A DNA stretch of 64,000 bases from Paenibacillus alba (GTDB taxonomy: Bacteria > Bacillota > Bacilli > Paenibacillales > NBRC-103111). Location: contig NZ_JABMKZ010000022.1 of NCBI RefSeq assembly GCF_013204855.1, positions 61,693 through 125,692 of the forward strand. Reading direction: 5' to 3'. Positions 35,042-42,494 of this stretch are shown here, in pieces. Within the stretch, counting starts at the first letter, position 1. The number at the start of each line of letters is the position of its first letter. Position numbers and translations under genes: made by a program. The notes beneath the pieces are model-generated. The model saw only the letters and a list, made by a program, of their open reading frames with translations, did not search any database and was not told the DNA's origin.

Positions 35042-36575
35042 GAGCAGCTCCTTTCTCTGTGCGCTTGCTGCCGGCCATGAGCAGACCAATCTCTTGATCG
35101 TTCGTTTCTTGCGGCAGCACTTCTCCCACAATCTGTCCTTCGTAGATAACGGCAATCCGATCTGAGACGTTCATAATTTCATCCAGTTCAAAAGAAATCA
35201 GCAAAACGGCCTTGCCTTTGTTCCGCTGCTCGATCAATTGGCGGTGCACGAATTCAATGGCGCCTACGTCCAAGCCTCTCGTAGGTTGAGCGGCGATCAA
35301 CAGATTCGGATTCTTGTATATTTCCCGAGCAATAATCGCTTTCTGCTGATTGCCTCCGGACAAGGAACGCGCCTTGTTGTAGATGCTTGGCGTTCTGACG
35401 TCGAACTGCTTGATCAGCGCTTCCGCATGTTTATCAATCGCCTCATAATTCAGGAAGCCCGCTTTATTATAAGCAGGGTGGAAATACGTTTCCAAGACCA
35501 TGTTTTCACTCATTGTGAAATCCAGGACGAGTCCGTGCTTGTGCCGATCTTCCGGAATATGGGATAGTCCTGCTTCCGAAATTTCGCGCGGCGTATGGTT
35601 CGTGATATCGCTTCCCATCAGCAGCACACGTCCGCTATCCACGGCGCGCAGCCCTGTTAAAGCCTCGATCAGTTCGCTTTGTCCATTGCCATCTACACCG
35701 GCGATGCCCAGAATTTCTCCGGCCTTCACCTCGAAATTGAGTCCCTTCAAAGCGGGAAGTCCTTGGTGACTGCGGGCAACCAACTCCTGTACCTGCAGAA
35801 CAGGCTGTCCAAGTTTCACTTCTGCCTTGTTCACTTTGAAGGTCACATCGCGCCCGACCATCTTCTCCGCCAAAATTTGCGGATTCGCCTGTGCGCAGAC
35901 CAAGGTATCAATGACCTTCCCACGGCGAATAATCGTCACGGTATCGGCAATCTCCATAATTTCTTTCAGCTTATGTGTAATGAGAATGATGGATTTGCCC
36001 TCATTGACCAAATTGCGCATAATGACCATCAATTCACTAATTTCTTGCGGCGTTAGTACAGCTGTTGGTTCATCAAAAATTAGAATATCGGCACCGCGAT
36101 ACAGCGTTTTCAATATTTCGACGCGCTGCTGCATACCGACGGAAATATCCTCGATTCTTGCTTTTGGATCAACACGCAAACCATATTGCTCCGATAACTT
36201 GCGAACTTTATCTTGCGCAGTTTTGTAGTCAATCGCAGACCCTTTTTTCGGCTCCATGCCCAAAATAATGTTTTCCGTCACGGTAAAAGGCTGAACCAGC
36301 TTGAAATGCTGATGCACCATACCAATGCCCAGCTCAATCGCCCGATTCGGGCTATCAATAAACACTTCTTTGCCTTGCACTTTAATAAAGCCCTCGTCCG
36401 GTTGATATAAACCGAACAAAATATTCATCAGCGTGGACTTCCCCGCGCCATTCTCACCAAGGAGAGCATGAATCTCACCCTTTTGGAGCTTCAAACTTAT
36501 GGCGTCATTCGCCACGATACCTGGAAATCGCTTCGTAATGTTGCTTAACTCAACAACAGGCACTACTTCACTCAT
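35034..36575 (-). CDS. yufO: nucleoside ABC transporter, duplicated ATPase (YufO-type)
   Basis: 513 residues with two ABC ATPase domains. The first has Walker A GENGAGKST, a degenerate signature (DISVGMQQRVEI) and Walker B ILIFDEPTAVLTP. The second has GVDGNGQSE as a degenerate Walker A, the signature LSGGNQQKAIIAREI and LLIAAQPTRGLDVG. This asymmetric pattern is normal for the RbsA/YufO class that powers nucleoside and sugar import. The start has GGGTGATC upstream. Confidence 0.92.
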   Translation of the reverse strand: MSEVVPVVELSNITKRFPGIVANDAISLKLQKGEIHALLGENGAGKSTLMNILFGLYQPDEGFIKVQGKEVFIDSPNRAIELGIGMVHQHFKLVQPFTVTENIILGMEPKKGSAIDYKTAQDKVRKLSEQYGLRVDPKARIEDISVGMQQRVEILKTLYRGADILIFDEPTAVLTPQEISELMVIMRNLVNEGKSIILITHKLKEIMEIADTVTIIRRGKVIDTLVCAQANPQILAEKMVGRDVTFKVNKAEVKLGQPVLQVQELVARSHQGLPALKGLNFEVKAGEILGIAGVDGNGQSELIEALTGLRAVDSGRVLLMGSDITNHTPREISEAGLSHIPEDRHKHGLVLDFTMSENMVLETYFHPAYNKAGFLNYEAIDKHAEALIKQFDVRTPSIYNKARSLSGGNQQKAIIAREIYKNPNLLIAAQPTRGLDVGAIEFVHRQLIEQRNKGKAVLLISFELDEIMNVSDRIAVIYEGQIVGEVLPQETNDQEIGLLMAGSKRTEKGAAHE

Positions 36576-36619
36576 AAGATCACCCTAATGATCAATTTTG
36601 TATTTCCTTAAAACTAAAG

Positions 36620-36651
36620 AACAAGGCTAGTTAAGATAACTAGCCTTGTTT
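36620..36651. promoter_or_regulatory. perfect intra-operon hairpin between yufN and yufO
   Basis: AACAAGGCTAGTTA and TAACTAGCCTTGTT, 14-base perfect arms with a 3-base loop. The following sequence on the minus strand is only moderately T-rich. It is probably a partial terminator or RNA-stabilising hairpin that keeps the binding protein message more abundant than the permease/ATPase part. Confidence 0.65.
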
Positions 36652-36708
36652 GAACAGAAAGTAAATCTATCGCTCGAAACCGCTATGCCATGACTTTTTC
36701 TTGACCTA

Positions 36709-37785
36709 TTAAGGTTTTTCAGGAACTTTGATTTCGCCGCTGATGATTTTTGCTTTATACTCGTCTACTTTTTTCAAGATTTCGGCAGACACGTTTTTCT
36801 TGGATGTTTCTGGAAGGCCTACACCATCGTCTTTCAGACCAAGTACAACAACCTTGCCGCCTTGGAATTTGTTGTCGATTACGTCTTTGGAAACACGGGA
36901 TACCGCGTTATCAACACGTTTCAACATGGAAGTCAATGTCACTTCATCGCCGAACTCAAGGGATTGGTCTTTATCTACGCCGATAACCCATACTTTTTTA
37001 CCATTTTTCGTGCGGTCTTTCGCTTCGTTGAACACACCGTTACCTGTGGAACCAGCTGCGTGGAAAATGATGTCAGCGCCGTCGTTGTAGATCGTAGCTG
37101 CTGCTGCTTTACCAAGGTCAGGCTTATCAAATGCACCTGTATAGTTAATTTTGATTGTCGCGTTCGGGTTTACTGCTTTAACGCCAGCTACGAAACCGGC
37201 TTCAAAACGTTTGATAACCGGGATGTCAACGCCGCCAACGAAACCGATTTTGTTCGATTTAGTTGTAAGACCTGCAACCACACCAACAAGGTAAGATCCC
37301 TCTTGTTCAGAGAAAGTAACCGATTCTACGTTTGGAGCTTCAACTACGTTATCAATAATCGCTAATTTAGCATTCGGATTTTGAGTAGCTACCGTTTTAA
37401 GTGCATCGCCCATCAAGAAGCCAATACCCCAAGTCAGGTTGTAGCCGTCTTTCACGAATTGGTTTAAGTTAGGCGTGTAATCTGCATCGCTTTTACTTTC
37501 CAGGTTTTTCACTTTAGCGCCGGTTTGCTTCTCAAGAGCTTTCAAGCCTTCCCATGCGCTTTGGTTAAATGATTTATCGTTGACGCCGCCAATATCTGTA
37601 ACCATTCCGATTTTGACATCTTTACCACTGTTGTTGCTTGGTGCTGCGGACGCTGTTGCTGCTGCACTAGCTGCCGGAGTGCCTGATGCGGCTGGTTTGG
37701 TTTCTTCTTTTTTTGCACCACAACCAGATAGAGCAAGCGCGGAAACTGTTACAGCCATAAGTGCTGTAGATAGTACTTTTTTCAT
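36709..37785 (-). CDS. yufN: BMP-family nucleoside-binding lipoprotein (YufN-type)
   Basis: 358 residues. Lipoprotein signal peptide with lipobox LSGC (C22), then an Ala/Ser/Thr-rich linker (about 23-55), then a periplasmic-binding-protein fold of the BMP/PnrA family (KIGMVTDIGGVNDKSFNQSAWEG). It captures nucleosides for the YufOPQ transporter. The ATG at 37785 follows GGGGGT; an upstream open frame to 37956 has no lipoprotein logic. First gene of the operon. Bases 37786-38043 upstream hold its promoter region; no purine riboswitch was seen. Confidence 0.93.
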   Translation of the reverse strand: MKKVLSTALMAVTVSALALSGCGAKKEETKPAASGTPAASAAATASAAPSNNSGKDVKIGMVTDIGGVNDKSFNQSAWEGLKALEKQTGAKVKNLESKSDADYTPNLNQFVKDGYNLTWGIGFLMGDALKTVATQNPNAKLAIIDNVVEAPNVESVTFSEQEGSYLVGVVAGLTTKSNKIGFVGGVDIPVIKRFEAGFVAGVKAVNPNATIKINYTGAFDKPDLGKAAAATIYNDGADIIFHAAGSTGNGVFNEAKDRTKNGKKVWVIGVDKDQSLEFGDEVTLTSMLKRVDNAVSRVSKDVIDNKFQGGKVVVLGLKDDGVGLPETSKKNVSAEILKKVDEYKAKIISGEIKVPEKP

Positions 37786-38043
37786 CAATGTTACCCCCAA
37801 AAAATTAATTTTAATTTCCACCTTGGAATCCCATTCCAATAGGTTGACCAGAACTAGTTGAATTATGTAAGACTGGCTATTCTCGAGTGTATCATGTTGA
37901 TCACAAACTGAAAAGCAATACACGAGTAAATTAACATAATTCGTGATGTCAAACAAGTTGACATAGCCTTTTTGTACCCACGGACAATCTAGGCTCCAAG
38001 CCCCAATTATTTATTATACTACCGCCGGTCAATAAAATCCATA

Positions 38044-39582
38044 TTACCTATTTATATTTTTATCGTTCAAAAGGCTTAGAAATTGCTCGGAATTCAGCGG
38101 GCTGCTGAACAACTTTCCTTGAACTTCCGTACACTGCAGAAACCTCAAATATTCCAGCTGTTCCTTCGTATCGACACCCTTCGCAATGAGATTTAAGCCC
38201 AGTCGGTGAGCCATGCGAATAATGGCAGCGGCCAGTAGCTGGTTCTCGTCATCATCCACCAAATCTCGCACCAGCGTGCTGTCCAGCTTCACGCTATCCA
38301 GCGGCATGCCCTCGAGCCCGCTTCGTGTAAACAAACCTGTACACAAGTCATCCAAGGCAATACGCACACCCATTTTCTTAAGAAGAATGAGCTTCTCGCT
38401 TGCCTCCTGCACATTCGAAGAGGTGATGCTTTCCGTCAGATCGAGCTCAATCTGCCCCGGATCAATCGCTGATTCTTTCAGCGCAAGGGCGATTTCTTCA
38501 ATAAACCTCTCATCTCTAAACTGCGAGGCGGTAACGGTTATAGTCATTCTTAATGCCGAAAACCCTGCTTCCTGCCAACTGTTCACCTGCCAGCACGCTG
38601 TTTGGACTGCCCACTTGCCGATAGGGACCATGAAGCCCATCTCTTCCGCAGCTTTCCGCCAGTCCCCGTCCGTCTGAAGGAGCGTTTCTCCCTTGCTCCA
38701 GTGCAGAATAGCCTCCATGCCAATTAACTTCTGACTTGCAATTTCGTATTGCGGTTGGTACAGCAGCTCGAATTGCTTATTCTCTAAGGCATGGCGAAGC
38801 TCAGATTCCATAAGAGCCTTGCTCTTCACCATTGCATCAATGTCCGGCGCATAGAATCGGAACTGGTTGCTGCCTCTCTTTTTGGCTGCATACATAGCCT
38901 CGTCCGCATGGTCAAGCAGCTGCTCTGCCGTTGATCCATCCAACGGATATAAGGCAATACCAATACTTGCCGTTATCGTTACCGGCTTCCCCTCCAAAAT
39001 AAAAGACTCTTCGAGTGCCATCTGAATGCGCTCCGCGACAACTCTCACATCCTCCGGCTTCGCAAAGGATTCCAGTAGAATGGCAAACTCGTCGCCGCCT
39101 TGCCTATACACCGTGTCCGCCCCCCGCAAGCAGCCTAGCAAGCGCTGGGCCGCAAGCCGGATCAATCGATCTCCATATGCGTGACCTAGCGAATCGTTGA
39201 TGTCCTTGAACCTGTCCATATCCAAGAACATAACAGCCGTCAGCTGCTCACTCCGCTGTGCATGCAGAAGCGCCCGCTCCAAGCGATCATCGAATAATCG
39301 GCGATTGGGCAATCCGGTTAAGGTATCGTGATAGGCCAGAAATTCTAATTGTTCACTCTTGGCCTCCTGCGTTCGTTTCGTCAGCCGCAGCTGCCGGATA
39401 CTCAGGGCAATTAAGAAAACGATAACCGCTTGGATGACTAAACCAAGGACGACGCTAGGTTCCAAAGCAAAGGAAGCCGCCGCTAGCAAATTAGCCGTCA
39501 ACAACAGAAAACCAAGCACACCCAAATAAACAAATGCGCGCGCTTTCATATGCCGTTTCCACTTGTCCAAGTAGCTTCTCAC
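38044..39582 (-). CDS. membrane GGDEF protein with degenerate EAL domain (probable diguanylate cyclase)
   Basis: 512 residues. Two membrane helices (about 17-38 and 45-63), a GGDEF domain with intact GGDEF (162-166) and the RxxD inhibitory site (R153-D156), then an EAL domain (about 265-505). The EAL domain looks inactive: EAI for EAL, VTASQF where the metal-binding N is expected, DDLCTG for DDFGTG and KGVDT for EGVET. Expected activity is synthesis of c-di-GMP from GTP with product inhibition; the EAL part may bind c-di-GMP or be structural. GTG start with GGAGG 8 bases upstream. A c-di-GMP-I riboswitch and terminator lie in its leader. Confidence 0.88.
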   Translation of the reverse strand: MRSYLDKWKRHMKARAFVYLGVLGFLLLTANLLAAASFALEPSVVLGLVIQAVIVFLIALSIRQLRLTKRTQEAKSEQLEFLAYHDTLTGLPNRRLFDDRLERALLHAQRSEQLTAVMFLDMDRFKDINDSLGHAYGDRLIRLAAQRLLGCLRGADTVYRQGGDEFAILLESFAKPEDVRVVAERIQMALEESFILEGKPVTITASIGIALYPLDGSTAEQLLDHADEAMYAAKKRGSNQFRFYAPDIDAMVKSKALMESELRHALENKQFELLYQPQYEIASQKLIGMEAILHWSKGETLLQTDGDWRKAAEEMGFMVPIGKWAVQTACWQVNSWQEAGFSALRMTITVTASQFRDERFIEEIALALKESAIDPGQIELDLTESITSSNVQEASEKLILLKKMGVRIALDDLCTGLFTRSGLEGMPLDSVKLDSTLVRDLVDDDENQLLAAAIIRMAHRLGLNLIAKGVDTKEQLEYLRFLQCTEVQGKLFSSPLNSEQFLSLLNDKNINR

Positions 39583-39604
39583 TCAACAATCCTCCGTTCT
39601 AATA

Positions 39605-39675
39605 AGAGAAAACCTCTATCGAGGCCATTCAAAAAGGAACGACCGCGTTTAGAGGTAGGTTGTATCGCCAAATAG
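39605..39675 (-). repeat. structured leader repeat, copy 1 (pair with 42377-42440)
   Basis: On the minus strand: TTTGGCGATACA, CCTACCTCTA, CGCGGTCG, TCCTT, then GGCCTCGATAGAGG and TTTTCTC. CCTCTA can pair with TAGAGG ahead of the T run, so it resembles a terminator with a conserved internal part. It sits between the riboswitch terminator and the GGDEF gene start. About 70 bases are shared with 42377-42440. Confidence 0.7.
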
Positions 39676-39722
39676 AAAGACATTTTCGGGAACCGATAAC
39701 TCACACTTTCTATTTGTGGGTC

Positions 39723-39751
39723 AAAAAAGGCTATTCCAAATTGGAATAGCC
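39723..39751 (-). terminator. riboswitch-linked intrinsic terminator
   Basis: On the minus strand GGCTATTCCAA / TTGGAATAGCC followed by TTTTTT, about 30 bases after the riboswitch aptamer. Confidence 0.88.
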
Positions 39752-39782
39752 GTAGGTATACCTGTTAGGTAAGCTTCAACCT

Positions 39783-39866
39783 GTCGGCAGCACAGCCATC
39801 ATCATTGCATAAGCAACATTAGATCTGTAACTTTGCGTCCTTACCTTTCGATAAGTTTGCCTTTTA
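39783..39866 (-). ncRNA. cyclic-di-GMP-I (GEMM-I) riboswitch
   Basis: On the minus strand: GGCAAACTTATCGAAAGG (GAAA tetraloop), GGACGCAAAGTTACAGATC, a second stem-loop, then GATGATGGCTGTGCTGCCG. These are the class I c-di-GMP aptamer signatures (GNRA tetraloop, receptor in the GCAAAG-AC region, closing GCC). It lies in the leader of the GGDEF gene and is followed by a terminator, so the gene is likely under feedback by the product of its own enzyme. Whether ligand turns it on or off cannot be read with certainty. Confidence 0.9.
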
Positions 39867-39935
39867 CACGATATAAGTAATTTTACTGGGACTAAATAAC
39901 TATACCATATCCGCTCTGAATTTGGCTAATGGAAC

Positions 39936-41192
39936 TTAGATCAGCAAATTAAATAATTTGGGATCCTTATTGATTTCGATATAGCCATAATCCTTCTGGG
40001 ACAGGCGCTCTATTAATCCTTCGTAATCATCCTTGTTTTTGAGCTCAATGCCAACGAGTGCAGGTGCATCGTCGCGGTTATTCTTTTTGGTATATTCAAA
40101 TCGCGTGATATCATCGGTCGGTCCTAGGACCTCCTCGAGAAATTCTCGCAATGCGCCCGCCCGCTGCGGGAAATTGAGAATAAAGTAGTGCTTCAAGCCC
40201 TCATAGATCAGAGATCTTTCTTTGATCTGCTGCATGCGGTCAATATCATTGTTGCCGCCGCTGATGATGCAGACGACATTCTTGCCGCGAATCTGCTCCC
40301 GATACGCATCCAGCGCAGCGACTGGAAGTGCTCCAGCAGGCTCAATAACGATCGCGTTATTGTTATATAACTCTAGTATGGTTGTACACTCTTTGCCGGA
40401 AGGAATAATGACGATATCCTCCAGCTTATCTTTGCAAATCTCGAACGTAAGTTCACCTACCTGCTTCACAGCTGCGCCATCTACAAACTTCTCAATCGTG
40501 GGCAACGTCACAACTTTACCTTGCTGCAAGGATTCTGTCATACTGGCTGCGCCCTCTGGCTCAACCCCGATGATTCGTGTGCGAGGCGACACGCTGTCTA
40601 CATACGTAGCTACGCCCGCTACAAGACCTCCGCCGCCGATTGTTGCGAATATGTAATCAGGGGTCTCCGACATTTGATTCATAATCTCCAGACCCACTGT
40701 GCCTTGTCCCGCAATCGTCCGCACATCATCGAAGGGGTGGATGAACACTTTGTTTTCTTGTTCGCAATAGGCTTTGGCCTGAGCGGAAGAATCATCGAAA
40801 GAATCCCCAGTGAGAATAACCTCAACAAAAGAACCGCCGAAGAGCTTCACTTGGGAAATTTTCTGTCTAGGCGTCGTCGTCGGCATAAAAATTTTGCCCT
40901 CAATGCCCAGCTGCTTGCAAGAATAAGCTACACCCTGCGCGTGGTTGCCGGCGCTCGCACATACAACACCAGCTTCGCGCTCCTCCGCCGTTAAGCTTTG
41001 AATGACATTGTAAGCTCCACGAATTTTGAAAGAGCGAACGATTTGCATATCTTCACGTTTGAGATAAACGTTGCATTCATACAAGTTCGAGAGCAGCTCA
41101 TTGCGTTGCAATGGCGATGGTTCGATCACCTTGCTGAGCACATGATTGGCCCTAATAATATCTTCCAAACCTACTTTTCCGGAAACAACCAT
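39936..41192 (-). CDS. ilvA: threonine ammonia-lyase (threonine deaminase), biosynthetic
   Basis: 418 residues. PLP enzyme with the lysine at K56 (RSFKIRGAYN), phosphate-binding GGGGL and a C-terminal ACT-like regulatory domain (about 330-418; KHYFILNFPQRAGALREFLEEVLG) of the short, single-domain type found in Bacillus IlvA. It makes 2-oxobutanoate from threonine, the first committed step of isoleucine synthesis. It stands alone, not in an ilv-leu operon, and no T-box leader was seen upstream. Confidence 0.95.
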   Translation of the reverse strand: MVVSGKVGLEDIIRANHVLSKVIEPSPLQRNELLSNLYECNVYLKREDMQIVRSFKIRGAYNVIQSLTAEEREAGVVCASAGNHAQGVAYSCKQLGIEGKIFMPTTTPRQKISQVKLFGGSFVEVILTGDSFDDSSAQAKAYCEQENKVFIHPFDDVRTIAGQGTVGLEIMNQMSETPDYIFATIGGGGLVAGVATYVDSVSPRTRIIGVEPEGAASMTESLQQGKVVTLPTIEKFVDGAAVKQVGELTFEICKDKLEDIVIIPSGKECTTILELYNNNAIVIEPAGALPVAALDAYREQIRGKNVVCIISGGNNDIDRMQQIKERSLIYEGLKHYFILNFPQRAGALREFLEEVLGPTDDITRFEYTKKNNRDDAPALVGIELKNKDDYEGLIERLSQKDYGYIEINKDPKLFNLLI

Positions 41193-41362
41193 TATCTTCT
41201 ACTCCCTTTCCATCACATCTTGAATAAAGTTTTAAAGTTTATTGTAGCATATCTCCTATCATCTGTAAGGAAATGTTGCTGGAAATGCTTGGATAACGGT
41301 GTTTCACGCCATGATGAACAGGGTATTAGTAAGCAAGATACCTTCAAAAAGGAGTGATTCTC

Positions 41363-41524
41363 ATGTCAACACAACCACGTAATATTGATATCGAAGAACG
41401 CCATGTGGAGAAGAAATCGGATTCAAGTTTAGTTGCTTCCACCTTTATCAAATACGCCGCTTATATTGTGATTATTTTCGGTATTCTGTACTTCTTGGTT
41501 CGTTATGTCTTCCCGATGTTCTAA
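41363..41524 (+). CDS. 53-residue single-span membrane protein
   Basis: A short gene with an AAGGAGTGA site 8 bases before the ATG. The first 25 residues are hydrophilic and charged (NIDIEERHVEKKSD). Then follows one membrane helix (about 30-50; YAAYIVIIFGILYFLVRYVF) ending right at the C-terminus. I do not know the family. Divergent from ilvA; a repeat-rich gap follows it. Confidence 0.7.
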   Translation: MSTQPRNIDIEERHVEKKSDSSLVASTFIKYAAYIVIIFGILYFLVRYVFPMF

Positions 41525-41587
41525 AAAGGACTGTCTGGGCAAATGTATCTTAAACGGGAATACAACCTGGATCTCCGACGAAATTTC

Positions 41588-41646
41588 TGACAGAACCGTT
41601 AACAGAATCGTTAACAGAATTATCAAGAGAATTTCTCGCAGAATCT
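41588..41646 (+). repeat. short 12-bp tandem repeat
   Basis: AGAACCGTTAAC, AGAATCGTTAAC, AGAATTATCAAG, AGAATTTCTCGC, AGAATC: four and a half units in exact 12-base register, decaying to the right. A separate 24-27-bp duplication (ATTCTGAACGCCTGCGATGG and ATTCTGAACGTCTGCCATAG) follows at 41758-41812. Confidence 0.7.
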
Positions 41647-41810
41647 AGGCTGGGAGACGTTGGCGCCGCTGGTGGCAGGGCGAAAACTTCTGCACCCTTC
41701 TCTGCATCCGCGTTTATCGGGAACTTGGGTTCCATCGAGCAGGGCAGTTGGTTCATTGATTCTGAACGCCTGCGATGGGAGGAGAATTCTGAACGTCTGC
41801 CATAGGAGGA

Positions 41811-42003
41811 TTCTAAAGCCTGCAATTGTGCAGGCTTTTTCAAGAAAATCGTGCGAAAAGCGGAAAAGCCTGCGATTGTGCAGGCTTTTTAGACTTTTTC
41901 ATCCTCGCAACCAGATTTGGCTTCAAAAGCATGCATAATTGCAGGAATTCCTTGATTTAGGCTATCCCAAGAGCAAAAAGGATGCATAATCGCAGGAATT
42001 CTG
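41811..42003 (+). repeat. dispersed four-dyad intergenic element, copy D
   Basis: GCAGG anchors at 41830, 41880, 41941 and 41992 (spacing 50, 61, 51). Modules 1 and 2 are AAGCCTGC...GCAGGCTTTTT hairpins; modules 3 and 4 are ATGCATAATTGCAGG and ATGCATAATCGCAGG. The antisense frame seen at other copies is interrupted by a stop here. It lies between converging genes. Confidence 0.85.
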
Positions 42004-42067
42004 CGAAATATGCACGACTGAGGCGGTTCTGACGAAATGCGGCGCGCATACGGCAGCTTGCAGGACT

Positions 42068-42355
42068 AATCCACCTCACTTCTACTCACTCCAGTTCACT
42101 CTGCTCGCTTCAACTCACCCTAGTTCACCCAACTTACTCTACTCACTCCAGCCCACCCAGCACACTCCAACTCACTCCAGTTCACTCTGCTCACTTCAAC
42201 TCACCTAGTTCACCCAACTCACTCTACTCACTCCAGCCCACACAGTTCACTCCAACTCACCCTAGTTCACCCAACTCACTCTACTCACTCCAGCCCACCC
42301 AGCTCACTCTGCTCACTCTGCTCATTCAGCTCACTCTGCTCCCCCAACTCACCCA
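42068..42355 (+). repeat. degenerate 9-bp satellite array, CTCACTC-type
   Basis: Roughly 30 nine-base units such as ACTCACTCC, AGTTCACTC, TGCTCACTT and CAACTCACC. Longer blocks are also repeated (CTCACTCTACTCACTCCAGC occurs three times). It sits on the tail side of element D, the same relation as at copies A and E. No coding signal. Confidence 0.85.
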
Positions 42356-42376
42356 GGCATCACAAAAGCGCAAAAT

Positions 42377-42440
42377 GAGAAAACCTCTATCGAGGCCATA
42401 GAGGAGCGACCGCGCTAGAGGTAGGGTGTATCGCCAAATA
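42377..42440 (-). repeat. structured repeat, copy 2
   Basis: Matches 39605-39675: TTTGGCGATACA, CCTACCTCTA, GCGCGGTCGC, TCCTCTATGG, CCTCGATAGAGG, TTTTCTC on the minus strand. Here two CCTCTA segments could compete for one TAGAGG. It follows the SLH protein gene and may act as its terminator. Confidence 0.7.
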
Positions 42441-42494
42441 AAGCCGCCCCCAAGTAGATTTCCTACTCAGGGACAGCCCTATGTCCAACTTGCT

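Noticed and set aside
37786..38043. Purine riboswitch upstream of the nucleoside transporter operon
   Set aside because: The conserved TATAATCCT and GGTTTCTACC-type segments are absent; only ordinary promoter-like sequence is seen.
41193..41362. T-box leader before ilvA
   Set aside because: No T-box sequence or terminator/antiterminator pair between ilvA and the divergent small gene.
41811..42003. CRISPR array (regularly spaced repeats in element D and its relatives)
   Set aside because: Only four imperfect dyads per copy with conserved, not unique, spacers, and no cas genes in the window.
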